Below are positions 25,856 to 34,864 of a DNA stretch of 64,000 nucleotides, piece after piece. The first letter of the stretch is position 1; each line of letters starts with the position of its first letter. A program made the translations under genes and the position numbers. The notes under the pieces were generated by a model. The model was given only the letters and a program-made list of their open reading frames with translations, ran no database searches and had not been told where the DNA came from. Source of the DNA: Bradyrhizobium sp. CSA112 (lineage in GTDB: Bacteria > Pseudomonadota > Alphaproteobacteria > Rhizobiales > Xanthobacteraceae); the NCBI RefSeq assembly GCF_029051645.1, contig NZ_JAACFS010000005.1:124001-188000 (forward strand), read 5' to 3'.

Positions 25856-27073
25856 TCAGGCAATCACCGTAGCGTCCTGCTTCACCGCCTCATACGCCAG
25901 CCGTTTGAACTCGAACGAGAACGGATGAACGAACGACATCTGGCGCTGCGCCATCATCACGCCGGCCATGTTGCGCTTTGGCGAGATCCACCATTGGGTG
26001 CCGGCGACACCGCCCCAGTAGAGTTCACCTGACGCATCGGGGTGATCGAACGCCGAAGGCTTGAGGATCAATCCGCCGGCGAGGCTATACGCCTTGCCGG
26101 GCTGTTCGCCCATCAAGGCAAAGCGGATCCACTGTCCCTCAGGCAACTGGTTCGTCATCATCTGCGCGATCGTCTCCGGCTTGAGCAGGGTCGGGCCGCC
26201 CGGCAGCAGGCTTCGGATCAATGCGACCATGTCGGGCAGCGTTGAAACCAGTCCGCCGCCGCCACTGAGCCTCGCGATCGGGCGCAGATAAGCGCCGGGA
26301 AAGGGCGCCTTGTCGGTTCGGGTCAATCCCGGCTTCATCGGCTCCATCAGGTCGGCGCCGGCGTAGTACGCAACGAGCCGTGCCTGATCCTTTTCCGGCA
26401 CCAGGAAGCCGGTGTCGACCATGCCGAGCGGATCGAGGATGCGCGCCTGGATGAATCTATCAAAACTCTGGCCGCTGATGACCTCGACCAGCCGCGACAC
26501 GACGTCCGTGGCGAGCGAGTATTCCCACGATGTGCCGGGATGATAGATCAGCGGCAAGCCGGCCAGCACGTCCACCATGTCAGCCAGCGTCGTCATGGGA
26601 TTGTGGACGCCGCGGTCGTTGAGGGCCTTGAAGATGGTCGTGCCCGGATCGAAAAAGCCGTAGCTCAGACCGGAGCTGTGGCTCAGGAGCTGACGGATGG
26701 TGATCGAGCGCTTCGCCGGCTCGGTGTCATCAAGTGACGTTGCACCCGGGCGCAGGACTTTCCGATTTCCAAGCTGCGGAATAAATTTTTCGATCGGATC
26801 GTCGAGCTTGAGTTTGCCTTCCTCGAACAGCAGCAGCGCGGCGCAGGAGGTGACCAGCTTGGTGTTGGAAAAGACGCGAAAGATGTGATCGGTGCGCAGC
26901 GGCGTCTGTGCTTCCTTGTCGGCCCAGCCGACGCAGTTTACATCGACGAGGTCGCGTCCGATCATGACCGCCCAGGAAATGCCTGATAGCAGGTTGTTGT
27001 CGACATACCGCTGCATCGCCGCCTGCGCCGGTTTGAAGTCGTAACCGTTAGCGGTGACTTTCAGATCTTCCAT
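25856..27073 (-). CDS. beta-lactamase-family serine hydrolase (class C / EstB type)
   Basis: This 405-residue protein of the PF00144 fold has the nucleophile motif SNTK (in FRVFSNTKLVTS, about residue 93) and the Tyr motif as WEYSLATDVV, which is the EstB-esterase variant of YxN. A GTQWW segment near the C-terminus replaces the KTG box. There is no signal peptide, so it is probably a cytoplasmic esterase or transesterase rather than a beta-lactamase. The substrate is unknown. It is bracketed by two copies of one repeat. Confidence 0.87.
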   Translation of the reverse strand: MEDLKVTANGYDFKPAQAAMQRYVDNNLLSGISWAVMIGRDLVDVNCVGWADKEAQTPLRTDHIFRVFSNTKLVTSCAALLLFEEGKLKLDDPIEKFIPQLGNRKVLRPGATSLDDTEPAKRSITIRQLLSHSSGLSYGFFDPGTTIFKALNDRGVHNPMTTLADMVDVLAGLPLIYHPGTSWEYSLATDVVSRLVEVISGQSFDRFIQARILDPLGMVDTGFLVPEKDQARLVAYYAGADLMEPMKPGLTRTDKAPFPGAYLRPIARLSGGGGLVSTLPDMVALIRSLLPGGPTLLKPETIAQMMTNQLPEGQWIRFALMGEQPGKAYSLAGGLILKPSAFDHPDASGELYWGGVAGTQWWISPKRNMAGVMMAQRQMSFVHPFSFEFKRLAYEAVKQDATVIA

Positions 27074-27107
27074 GCTCGCTCCCCTGTTTCACAGCTTCGC
27101 GCTGCTT

Positions 27108-27224
27108 GTCGTCCCTGCGAAAGCAGGGACCCATAACCACCGGCGCTAGTTGCGAAGAAGGTAACTACCACATCGCCTGACTGAAAGGCCACGGCGTATG
27201 GGTCCCTGCTTTCGCAGGGACGAC
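27108..27224. repeat. palindromic repeat (GTCGTCCCTGC family), copy 2
   Basis: Same architecture as the copy at 25721: GTCGTCCCTGCGAAAGCAGG at the left and CTTTCGCAGGGACGAC at the right, with CCCATA/TATGGG inside and CACCGGCG shared in the centre. It is placed between the serine hydrolase start and the TetR gene end. Confidence 0.85.
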
Positions 27225-27237
27225 AGCGGAGAGTGCC

Positions 27238-27855
27238 TCAAGAAGCCGACCTTGACCGCCGTTTCTTTGCCGTATGTTTGTTCTGCCGATCAGCCGCACC
27301 AACCTTCACCCCCGCATTCTTCAACAGCACTATCGCCGCTTCCCTGGCCGCCCGCGCCATCGCGGGATCGTTGCGGACGAGATCCTGCGCGATCGAGCCG
27401 TCGACGAGCAAAGCAAGCTGTGTCGCAAGCGCTTCTGCCTCTGCGACGCCGAGCTGCGCGAGCAGGTCGCGAAACCAGAGGCGGCGGCTTTCCTTGAAGG
27501 CGACAGCAACCTTTCGGACCGACCGGTCTTCGCCGAGTTCGGCAACCGCATTGACGAAGGGACAGCCACGAAAATCTTTTGCCGAGAAGCGCCGTTCCAG
27601 CGAATCGAAAGTGCCGAGAATCTGCTCGACCGGCGATTTGTCTGATGGACGCGGAGCCACGAAACGCCGCGCCAGATAGGCTGAGATCAGCGCGTCCTTG
27701 GATGGGAAATGGTTGTAGAGCGTGCGCTTGCTGATGCCGATTTCAGCCGCGATGGTGTCGACGCCGACCGCGCGAATTCCCTGCAGATAGAACAGCCTAT
27801 CCGCGGTTTCGAGAATCCGGTCCTTCATGTCGGGTTTGGCGGGCAGGGTAGCCAT
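27238..27855 (-). CDS. TetR/AcrR family transcriptional regulator
   Basis: This 205-residue regulator has an N-terminal HTH (about 12-58: RILETADRLFYLQGIRAVGVDTIAAEIGISKRTLYNHF in family terms) and a helical ligand domain. The basic C-terminus (KKRRSRS) is longer than usual. It is divergent from the MFS gene at 27990, with a 7-2-7 palindrome between them, so it probably represses that transporter and itself. The ligand is unknown. Confidence 0.9.
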   Translation of the reverse strand: MATLPAKPDMKDRILETADRLFYLQGIRAVGVDTIAAEIGISKRTLYNHFPSKDALISAYLARRFVAPRPSDKSPVEQILGTFDSLERRFSAKDFRGCPFVNAVAELGEDRSVRKVAVAFKESRRLWFRDLLAQLGVAEAEALATQLALLVDGSIAQDLVRNDPAMARAAREAAIVLLKNAGVKVGAADRQNKHTAKKRRSRSAS

Positions 27856-27908
27856 GCGAATGCGTGGGTCACCGTTAGCTTGACAGCAGAGCCCCCTTAT
27901 AGCCTAGT

Positions 27909-27924
27909 TACACAGGTCTGTGTA
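27909..27924. promoter_or_regulatory. putative TetR operator
   Basis: TACACAG-GT-CTGTGTA is a perfect 7-2-7 palindrome in the intergenic region between the divergent TetR and MFS genes. It is 54 bases from the TetR start and 65 from the MFS start. A TTGACA box (27880-27885) lies just upstream on the MFS side, so repressor here would block the MFS promoter. Confidence 0.65.
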
Positions 27925-27989
27925 CCTATTTCAGATGTCAATTGCAGGACGCGGCGTTCGAATCGCGGCCGATAGCGAGAACAAAAACA

Positions 27990-29222
27990 ATGGCCCTGCT
28001 GCAAATCCTGCGTCCGACACTGCCCATCCTGATCGGCGCGTCCATCATGCTCACGCTCAGCATGGGCCTGCGGCAATCGCTCGGCCTGTTCATGCAGCCG
28101 CTGACGCAGGACATCCGGATTTCGGTCTCCGATTTCACGCTGGCGCTCGCGGTGCAAAATCTCGCCTGGGGATTTTTGCAGCCGCTCGCCGGTGCGTTGA
28201 CGGTGCGCTACGGCTTCCGCGCCATCATGGTGGCGGGCGCGCTGCTCTATGTTGCCGGCCTTGCCTTGATGGCAGGCGCGAATGGCTTTCTCAGCGTCAT
28301 GATCGGCGGCGGTGTGTTGATCGGCACCTCGCTGGCCTGTACCGCTGCGGCGATCGCGATGTCGGTAGCGGCCCGCGCGGTGCCTGCGTCGGTGCGCTCG
28401 ACGGTGCTCGGCCTGGTGTCGGGTGCGGGGTCGCTCGGCGCGCTGCTGTCGGCGCCGATCGGGCAGATGCTCAATGAAGGGTACGGTTGGCGTGTCGGCC
28501 TGATAGGCTTTGTGGTGCTGTCGCTCCTGATGATTCCGGCCGCCTGGTACGCGGGCAGGGTGGACAATATCCCGCTGCCCAAGCCGGCGGATGACGAAAT
28601 CGGCAACTCTTCGGCCGGCGTCGCGACCAGGATCGCGTTCTCCAACGCCTCCTTCGTGGTGATGACCGGCGCCTATTTCGTCTGCGGCATGCAGCTCGTC
28701 TTCCTCACCACGCACCTGCCGTCCTATCTGGCGATCTGCGGCATGGACCCGATGCTGAGCGCGCAGACGCTCGGCATGATCGGCGGCTTCAATGTGCTCG
28801 GCAGCATCTTCTTCGGCTGGGCCGGGCAGCGCTGGAACAAGCTGGCGCTGCTTGGCGGCATCTACATCTTCCGCTCGATCGCGCTCGCCTGGTACTTCAC
28901 GCTGCCGCCGACGCCGGCGACCACGCTGCTGTTCGGCGCCATCATGGGCTTTCTGTGGATGGGCGTAGGCCCGCTGGTCGCGGGCGCAGTCGCCGAGATG
29001 TTCGGCCTGAAGTGGCAGGCGATGATCCAGGGCCTCGCCTTCATGAGCCACCAGGTCGGCAGCTTCCTCGGCGCTTTCGGGGGCGGGGTGCTCTACGACG
29101 CGCTCGGCTCCTATACCATGGCGTGGCGGATCGGCGTCGCGCTGGGCTTGGCCGGCGGCATCATCCAGGTCGCATTTGCTCTGATCCGGCCGAGCGGGCC
29201 GCCGCAGTTGCAGACGGCGTAG
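27990..29222 (+). CDS. MFS transporter (12 TM)
   Basis: This 410-residue major facilitator has about 12 hydrophobic segments in two halves joined by a loop (about 190-220). Features include GLRQSLGLFMQPL in helix 1 and GAGSLGALLSAPIGQ. The second half, with FGLKWQAMIQGLAF, matches the OFA/monocarboxylate-like branch. ATG 27990 gives a normal N-terminus; the open frame extends to 27942. It is probably repressed by the divergent TetR protein. The substrate cannot be assigned. Confidence 0.88.
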   Translation: MALLQILRPTLPILIGASIMLTLSMGLRQSLGLFMQPLTQDIRISVSDFTLALAVQNLAWGFLQPLAGALTVRYGFRAIMVAGALLYVAGLALMAGANGFLSVMIGGGVLIGTSLACTAAAIAMSVAARAVPASVRSTVLGLVSGAGSLGALLSAPIGQMLNEGYGWRVGLIGFVVLSLLMIPAAWYAGRVDNIPLPKPADDEIGNSSAGVATRIAFSNASFVVMTGAYFVCGMQLVFLTTHLPSYLAICGMDPMLSAQTLGMIGGFNVLGSIFFGWAGQRWNKLALLGGIYIFRSIALAWYFTLPPTPATTLLFGAIMGFLWMGVGPLVAGAVAEMFGLKWQAMIQGLAFMSHQVGSFLGAFGGGVLYDALGSYTMAWRIGVALGLAGGIIQVAFALIRPSGPPQLQTA

Positions 29223-29357
29223 GGCGGCGACTCCATCGCCAGCCGTCATCACCGCGAAGTATTTAGTCCGGAGACATGGCTGACACCTGTTCGAGGTTGG
29301 TCGTTGGTCAAGCCGGGCGATGACACTTATGCGTGGAGCGGCCATGCTCGGCGCAAA

Positions 29358-29381
29358 TAAAAACAGGGCCCGAAGGGCCCC
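29358..29381 (-). terminator. rho-independent terminator of rpmG
   Basis: Read on the minus strand, the stem GGGCCC-TTC-GGGCCC is followed by TGTTTTTATTT. It lies about 30 bases beyond the rpmG stop. Confidence 0.8.
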
Positions 29382-29410
29382 GTTCAATCCGCCAGCGACG
29401 CGCTTACGAA

Positions 29411-29578
29411 TTACTTGATCTTCGATTCCTTGAACTCGACGTGCTTGCGCGCGACCGGGTCGTACTTCTTCTTGACCAGCTTGTCGGTCATGGTGCGCGA
29501 GTTCTTCTTGGCGACGTAGTAGAAGCCGGTATCCGCCGTGGAAACGAGCTTGACCTTGATGGTGACCGCTTTGGCCAT
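29411..29578 (-). CDS. rpmG: 50S ribosomal protein L33
   Basis: This 55-residue basic protein begins [22 protein letters not shown] and contains [18 protein letters not shown], the L33 signature. It lacks the CxxC pairs of the zinc-binding L33 form, so it is the C-minus type. It is a component of the large ribosomal subunit near the E site. It is monocistronic, with its own terminator, lying between the MFS transporter and the flavin monooxygenase. Easy to miss because it is so short. Confidence 0.95.
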   Translation of the reverse strand: MAKAVTIKVKLVSTADTGFYYVAKKNSRTMTDKLVKKKYDPVARKHVEFKESKIK

Positions 29579-29725
29579 GTTCAGAACCTCAAATATGGGG
29601 ATATCGGGCGCCGGCCAAATCGGCCTGCATTTGCGCGCAACCTAGCTTCTGATCGCTCAAAGTCAAGGTTTTCGGGGCAAAAACCGGCCAGATTCGAGGT
29701 GGAATCCATGTTTTGCGCGTATTCT

Positions 29726-29754
29726 GATCGCAAAACCGGTGTCCACTTTTGCGG
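29726..29754. repeat. short dispersed motif (CAAAACCGG-TCCACTTTTGC), copy 1
   Basis: A 29-base segment containing GCAAAACCGGT and TCCACTTTTGC recurs at 60908 with two or three differences. It is a known-looking rhizobial intergenic motif with dyad symmetry (GCAAAA/TTTTGC). Function unknown. Confidence 0.55.
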
Positions 29755-29764
29755 AATTTGCGCG

Positions 29765-31090
29765 TTAACCCTCGAAGAACCGGTTTTTCGGCCTCGGCAG
29801 CCCCAGATTCTCCCGCAGCGTCTTGCCCTCGTACTCTTTCCGGAAAATCCCACGCTTCTGCAGTTCCGGCACCACCTTGTCGACGAAATCGTCGAGCCCT
29901 GCGGGGAGGAACGGGAACATGATGTTGAAGCCGTCGCTGCCTCGGCTCATCAGCCATTCCTCCATCTGGTCGGCGATGGTTTGCGGCGTGCCGACAAAGG
30001 ACAGACCGCCATAGCCGCCGACGCGCTGGGCGAGCTGGCGCACCGTGAGCTTGTCGCGCGCGGCGGCATCGACCAGGCGCTGGCGGCCGCTCTTGCTGGC
30101 GTTGGTTTCGGGGATCGGCGGCAACTGCCCGTCGGGATCGAAGCCGGAGGCGTCGGTGCCGAGCTGCACGGAGAGCGAGGCGATGGCGCTGTCGTAATGC
30201 ACCATGCTGTCGAGCTTTGCTCTCTTCTCTTTTGCTTCTTCCACGCTATCGCCGACCACGACGAAGGCGCCGGGCAGGATCTTCAGGTGCTCGGGGTTGC
30301 GCCCGATCTTCTCCATGCGGCCCTTGATGTCGGCATAAAGCTTCTGCCCGTCGGCGAGGCTGCCGCCGCCGGTGAACACGGCTTCCGCCGTCTCCGCCGC
30401 GAGCTGCTTGCCGTCCTCGGATGCGCCGGCCTGCACGATCAGCGGCCAACCCTGCACGGGGCGGGCGATGTTGAGCGGCCCGCGCACGGACAGATATTTT
30501 CCCTTGTGATTGAGCACGCGCATCTTCGCCGGGTCGAAATAGAGCCCGGCCTCGACGTCGCGCACGAAGGCGTCATCGGCGAAGGAATCCCAGAGACCTG
30601 TGACCACGTCATAGAATTCGCGCGCCCGCTTGTAACGCTCGGCGTGCTCCATGTGGTCGTCGAGCCCGAAATTGAGCGCGGCATCCGGATTGGAGGTGGT
30701 GACGATATTCCACCCCGCGCGCCCGCCAGAGATGTGGTCGAGCGAGGCGAAGCGCCGGGCGACATGATAGGGCTCGTCGAACGTCGTCGATCCCGTCGCG
30801 ATCAGGCCGATATGTTCGGTGACGCTGGCCAGCGCGGACAGCAGCGTGAACGGTTCGAACGAAGTCACCGTGTGGCTGCGCTTGAGCGCATTGATCGGCA
30901 TGTTCAACACGGCCAGATGGTCGGCCATGAAGAAGGCGTCGAACTTGCCGGCTTCGAGCTTCTGGATCAGTTGCTTGATGCGCGGGAAATTGAAATTGGC
31001 ATCTGGCCATGCGCCCGGATAGCGCCAAGCGCCGGTGTGGATGGATACCGGCCGCATGAACGCGCCGAGCTTGAGTTGCCGCTGTGCCAT
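29765..31090 (-). CDS. LLM-class flavin-dependent monooxygenase (NtaA/SnaA/SoxA family)
   Basis: This 441-residue luciferase-like TIM barrel belongs to the NtaA/SnaA/DszA group: LKLGAFMRPVSIHTGAWR at the N-terminus, GSTTFDEPYHVARRFASLDHISGGRAGWNIVTT, and GSDGFNIMFPFLPAGLDDF. These enzymes use reduced FMN and O2 to oxidise sulphur- or nitrogen-containing compounds and need a separate flavin reductase, which is not adjacent. ATG 31090 is used; the frame continues upstream through a repeat. The natural substrate is unknown. It is an accessory gene beside rpmG. Confidence 0.9.
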   Translation of the reverse strand: MAQRQLKLGAFMRPVSIHTGAWRYPGAWPDANFNFPRIKQLIQKLEAGKFDAFFMADHLAVLNMPINALKRSHTVTSFEPFTLLSALASVTEHIGLIATGSTTFDEPYHVARRFASLDHISGGRAGWNIVTTSNPDAALNFGLDDHMEHAERYKRAREFYDVVTGLWDSFADDAFVRDVEAGLYFDPAKMRVLNHKGKYLSVRGPLNIARPVQGWPLIVQAGASEDGKQLAAETAEAVFTGGGSLADGQKLYADIKGRMEKIGRNPEHLKILPGAFVVVGDSVEEAKEKRAKLDSMVHYDSAIASLSVQLGTDASGFDPDGQLPPIPETNASKSGRQRLVDAAARDKLTVRQLAQRVGGYGGLSFVGTPQTIADQMEEWLMSRGSDGFNIMFPFLPAGLDDFVDKVVPELQKRGIFRKEYEGKTLRENLGLPRPKNRFFEG

Positions 31091-31218
31091 TACCCCGTTT
31101 CCGTCGCTGTTATTGTTGGGGAAGAGATAGGGACGGGCAGCGGCGGCGCCATCGGCGGGGTCGAGAAGAATTTTGCAATTTAGGGGATTGGGGGAGAACA
31201 ATTCGCCGGCGCCAATAC

Positions 31219-31296
31219 CGTCATTGCGAGCGAAGCGAAGCAATCCATCTATCCCCGGGCGGAGGCATGGATTGCTTCGCTGCGCTCGCAATGACG
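31219..31296. repeat. palindromic intergenic repeat (CGTCATTGCGAG family), copy 2
   Basis: CGTCATTGCGAGCGAAGCGA is mirrored by TCGCAATGACG, with AAGCAATCCA/TGGATTGCTT inside. It is the shortest of the three copies (others at 22031 and 50043) and lies downstream of the NUDIX gene. Confidence 0.85.
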
Positions 31297-31312
31297 GGGA
31301 GAGAGTGGAGCC

Positions 31313-32050
31313 TTACGCCCCCAGCACATCCTTCTGCATCTTGCCGCCGTAGAAGTGGAAGAACGGCACCGGAGCGTCGTGGCGCAGCGGGCCTGTGGCG
31401 AGGCGGCGGTCGAGTTCGGCGAGCACGTTCTTGGTCATGGCATGGGCGTCGGCGAGCGGCTGCGAGCCGATCTCGACCCATACCAGTTCGACCAGCTCGG
31501 CATCGGCATGGATCACGCCTTCAACGCGATGGGCGATGCTGGAAGCATCCGCGGTGAAGAAGCGCGTATCGAAACGGCGGACGCGGCCGGGCGGGGTGAT
31601 CGCGCGCGCGATCAGGAACAGGCCCGACGGATCGGGCAACAGGCCCGCATCCGCAAACGGCTTCCAGGCGCCGTCGAGCTTGATCCGATTGTCGACCTTG
31701 CGGCCAAGGCAGAGACCGGTTTCCTCGCAGGCCTCGCGGATCGCGGCAACCGCCAGAGCACGGGCGCGCGACGGCGCGATCTTCGGGCTGCCCTTGAGCA
31801 GGTTGGCCTCGAGCTCGGCGGAAATGGGAGCGGCGACGGGAATGCGATTGTCCGACTTGTCGACACGGCCGCCGGGGAAAACATATTTACCCGGCATGAA
31901 CACCACCTTGTCGTGGCGCTTGCCAACCAGAACCTTCGGCTTCTCGCCCGAGCGGTCTATCAGGATCAGCGTGGCTGCATCCTTGGGCCGGAAATAAGGA
32001 TGGTGATCGGCTTCTTTTCCTTCTTGTACTGCAGTCGCGACTTCGCTCAT
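31313..32050 (-). CDS. NUDIX hydrolase
   Basis: This 245-residue protein has a divergent Nudix domain: MPGKYVFPGGRVD (about 52-64) and, after an insertion, the core AAIREACEETGLCLG (REx2EExG). The long insert between the Gly and the REACEE helix is typical of the NUDT8/19-like, CoA- or acyl-CoA-directed group. The substrate is not proven. The gene is part of a minus-strand run topA-rnr-DUF983-NUDIX and lies 46 bases from the DUF983 stop. Confidence 0.88.
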   Translation of the reverse strand: MSEVATAVQEGKEADHHPYFRPKDAATLILIDRSGEKPKVLVGKRHDKVVFMPGKYVFPGGRVDKSDNRIPVAAPISAELEANLLKGSPKIAPSRARALAVAAIREACEETGLCLGRKVDNRIKLDGAWKPFADAGLLPDPSGLFLIARAITPPGRVRRFDTRFFTADASSIAHRVEGVIHADAELVELVWVEIGSQPLADAHAMTKNVLAELDRRLATGPLRHDAPVPFFHFYGGKMQKDVLGA

Positions 32051-32096
32051 TCCATCCCCGTCTTGGTGTTCTTGTTGCTGCCGGTTTAGCTAGACC

Positions 32097-32534
32097 CTAG
32101 ACCGGTGGAATGTCGCCAGGGGCATTCTCGTCAAAGCCGTGCATGCGCAGGGCCCACTGAATGCCGACCACTGCGCCCTTGATCGGCTGCAACAGTACCA
32201 GCGATAAAAGGAGCGTCACCGGCAAGTAGATCGCCAACTGCAGCCATACGGCCGGCGAGAAATTGGTTTCGATCCACAAAGCCGCCGGTACCACGATGTG
32301 ACCGACAACGACGATCACGAGATAGGCCGGCAGATCGTCAGCGCGGTGCGGCGTGAAATCGAGCCCGCATACCGAGCAATTATCAGCCGTCTTCAGAAAG
32401 GCGCGAAACATCTTGCCTTCGCCGCAGCGCGGGCAGCGGCAGCGAAAACCGCGCTTCATCGCGGTCCAGAGATCGCGCTTCTCGCCCTGCACGGTATCCC
32501 GGCTCCATGTCGTCGCGGTACTCACCGTTTCCAT
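32097..32534 (-). CDS. DUF983 membrane protein with zinc-ribbon-like CxxC pairs
   Basis: This 145-residue protein matches DUF983. A cytoplasmic zinc-ribbon region has CPRCGEGKMF and CSVCGLDF (about residues 34-60), followed by two hydrophobic helices (about 68-90 and 95-118). Function unknown. It overlaps the rnr 3' end by 13 bases on the same strand, implying coupled translation. In rhizobia this gene usually accompanies rnr and topA. Confidence 0.88.
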   Translation of the reverse strand: METVSTATTWSRDTVQGEKRDLWTAMKRGFRCRCPRCGEGKMFRAFLKTADNCSVCGLDFTPHRADDLPAYLVIVVVGHIVVPAALWIETNFSPAVWLQLAIYLPVTLLLSLVLLQPIKGAVVGIQWALRMHGFDENAPGDIPPV

Positions 32535-34864
32535 GACTTGCCTTTCTTCGATTTGCCGGGCTTGGCTTTACCGGACTTGCCCTTGTGGGGCTTGCGAACC
32601 TTGTCGCGCGGGCTGCGGCCCGGATGCGATTTCGACGCCCTTGTCGACGCTTTCGCACCGTCGCGTTTTCTGCCGCGCGGAATGACCTGGCCTTCCGACA
32701 ACAGCTCAAACCGCAACGCGCCAGCCACTGGTGCAGCTTCTACCAGACGCACGTCGACAACGTCACCCAGCCGGTGCATGGCACCGCTGCGTGAGCCGAC
32801 GAGCGCGTGACGCGTCTCGTCGTAATTGTAGTACTCCGTGCCGAGCGTGCGGATCGGGATCAGCCCGTCGGCACCGGTATCCGAAAGCTTCACAAACAGG
32901 CCGGCGCGGGTAACGCCGGAAATCCGGCCCTGAAACGTCGCGCCGATACGGTCGGCGAGGAAATGCGCGATCAGCCGGTCGGCGGTCTCGCGTTCCGCCT
33001 TCATGGCGCGGCGTTCGGTCACCGAAATCTGCGCCGCGACTTCGCTCAGCGTCTCCAGCGTCTCGGTGTCGGGCAGCGCGCCTTCGCCGAGACCCAGCGC
33101 GCGGATCAGCGCGCGATGCACGATCAGATCAGCGTATCGCCGGATCGGCGAAGTGAAATGCGCATAGCGCCGAAGGTTGAGGCCGAAATGGCCGTAATTC
33201 TCCGCCGAGTATTCCGCCTGCGCCTGCGAGCGCAGCACCACCTCGTTGACCAGCGGCTCGTAATCCTCGCCGCGGACCTGGCCCAGCACCCGATTGAACA
33301 GCGAGGGTCGTAGCGCGCCGGTCTTCGCAAACGGCAGGTCGAGCGTCTTCAGGAATTCCTGGAGATTATGAACCTTCTCTTGCGTCGGCTCGTCATGCAC
33401 CCGGTAGATAAGCGGAAGCGCCTTCTTTTCAAGCATTTCGGCGGCGGCGACGTTGGCGAGGATCATGAATTCCTCGATCAGCCGGTGCGCGTCGAGCCGT
33501 TCCGGCACGATGACGCGATCGACCGTTCCATCCGGCTTCAGCAGGATCTTTCGCTCGGGCAGGTCGAGGTCCAGCGGATCGCGTTCGTCACGCGCAAGTT
33601 TTACCAGCGCGTAGGCCGTATAGAGCGGTTTCAGTATCGGCTCCAGCAGCGGGCCGGTTAAGTCGTCGGGGCGTCCGTCGATCGCGGCCTGCGCCTGCGC
33701 ATAATGCAGCTTGGCGGCCGAGCGCATCAGCACGCGATGAAAGCTGTGCGAGCGCTTGCGGCCGTCGGGGCCGATCACCAACCGCACTGCGAGCGCGCCG
33801 CGCGCTTCGCCCGGCACCAGTGAACAGAGATCGTTGGAGATGCGCTCGGGCAGCATCGGCACCACGCGGTCGGGGAAATAGACCGAGTTGCCGCGCGTCA
33901 GCGCGTCACGGTCCAGCGCCGCGCCCGACCGCACGTAGAAAGCGACGTCGGCAATCGCGACATGGACGATGTAGCCGCCCTTGTTGTTCGGATCGGGATC
34001 GGGCGCGGCGTGCACCGCGTCATCATGGTCCTTGGCGTCGGGCGGATCGATGGTGACGAGCGGCAGTTCGCGCCAGTCCTCGCGGCCTTTCAGCGTCGCG
34101 GGCTCGGCGGCCTCCGCCTCGCGCAATGCTGACGGAGAAAAAGCTTGCGGGATTTCGTGGGCGTGGATCGCAATCAGGCTGATCGCCTTTTCGCTCGACA
34201 GCGAGCCGAGCCGCTCCTTCACCTTGCCGGAGGCAAGGCCGTAGCCGCGCGAGCGAACCAGATCGACGCTGACGAGGTCGCCGTCCTCGGCGCCGCCGGT
34301 GTCCGTTGGCGCAATGTTTAGTTCGCGCCCGGCCTGCTTCTTGTCGACGGGAACGAGCAGGCCGCCGCCGCCAGGCAGTTTGCGGAAGATGCCGAGCAGG
34401 CGCGTGCGGGCTTGATCGATGATCTTGATGATTCGGCCGCGATAGGGGGCGCCTTCGCCATCATCGGCCTTCTCGATCCGCAACAGGGCCCGGTCGCCGA
34501 CGCCCGCAGCGGTGCCCGGTTGCAGACGGCGCGGGACGTGGATGCGGATCTTCGGCGCGGGACCGTTTTCCTCGGTGTCCCATTCGGTGGGGGTGGCGAG
34601 CAATTCACCATCGGTATCGCGGCCGGTGATGTCGGCGATCACGGTCGGGGGCAGGAGCGCCGTCTCGTGGATCTTCCGGCCGCGCTTGGCGATGGCGCCA
34701 TCGTCGGCGAGTTCGCGCAGGATGCGCTTCAGCTCGGCGCGGTCGGCATTCTTCAGACCGAACTCGCGGGCGATTTCCCGCGTGCCGATCTTGCCTGGAT
34801 TCGCACGGATAAAGGCGACGATGGCGTCTCGGGCCGGAAAGCCATTGTCATGTTTTCTCTTCAC
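32522..34864 (-). CDS. rnr: ribonuclease R
   Basis: This 780-residue 3'-5' exoribonuclease degrades structured RNA. It has an N-terminal winged helix (about 1-70), cold-shock-like domains, and an RNB catalytic domain with DPPDAKDHDDAVHA (catalytic Asp cluster, near residue 270). RSQAQAEYSAENYGHFGLNL and a C-terminal S1 domain (about 630-720) follow. The tail is rich in Lys/Gly/Ser, as in RNase R. It starts one base after the topA stop, so the two genes are contiguous and coupled. Confidence 0.96.
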   Translation of the reverse strand: MKRKHDNGFPARDAIVAFIRANPGKIGTREIAREFGLKNADRAELKRILRELADDGAIAKRGRKIHETALLPPTVIADITGRDTDGELLATPTEWDTEENGPAPKIRIHVPRRLQPGTAAGVGDRALLRIEKADDGEGAPYRGRIIKIIDQARTRLLGIFRKLPGGGGLLVPVDKKQAGRELNIAPTDTGGAEDGDLVSVDLVRSRGYGLASGKVKERLGSLSSEKAISLIAIHAHEIPQAFSPSALREAEAAEPATLKGREDWRELPLVTIDPPDAKDHDDAVHAAPDPDPNNKGGYIVHVAIADVAFYVRSGAALDRDALTRGNSVYFPDRVVPMLPERISNDLCSLVPGEARGALAVRLVIGPDGRKRSHSFHRVLMRSAAKLHYAQAQAAIDGRPDDLTGPLLEPILKPLYTAYALVKLARDERDPLDLDLPERKILLKPDGTVDRVIVPERLDAHRLIEEFMILANVAAAEMLEKKALPLIYRVHDEPTQEKVHNLQEFLKTLDLPFAKTGALRPSLFNRVLGQVRGEDYEPLVNEVVLRSQAQAEYSAENYGHFGLNLRRYAHFTSPIRRYADLIVHRALIRALGLGEGALPDTETLETLSEVAAQISVTERRAMKAERETADRLIAHFLADRIGATFQGRISGVTRAGLFVKLSDTGADGLIPIRTLGTEYYNYDETRHALVGSRSGAMHRLGDVVDVRLVEAAPVAGALRFELLSEGQVIPRGRKRDGAKASTRASKSHPGRSPRDKVRKPHKGKSGKAKPGKSKKGKSWKR

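Noticed and set aside
25721..27224. Repeats around the serine hydrolase as a CRISPR array or insertion sequence ends
   Set aside because: Only two copies with internal dyads, no spacer-repeat periodicity, and no transposase between them.
29333..31183. 616-codon plus-strand open frame opposite the flavin monooxygenase and rpmG
   Set aside because: Antisense to the monooxygenase; no domain or ribosome site.
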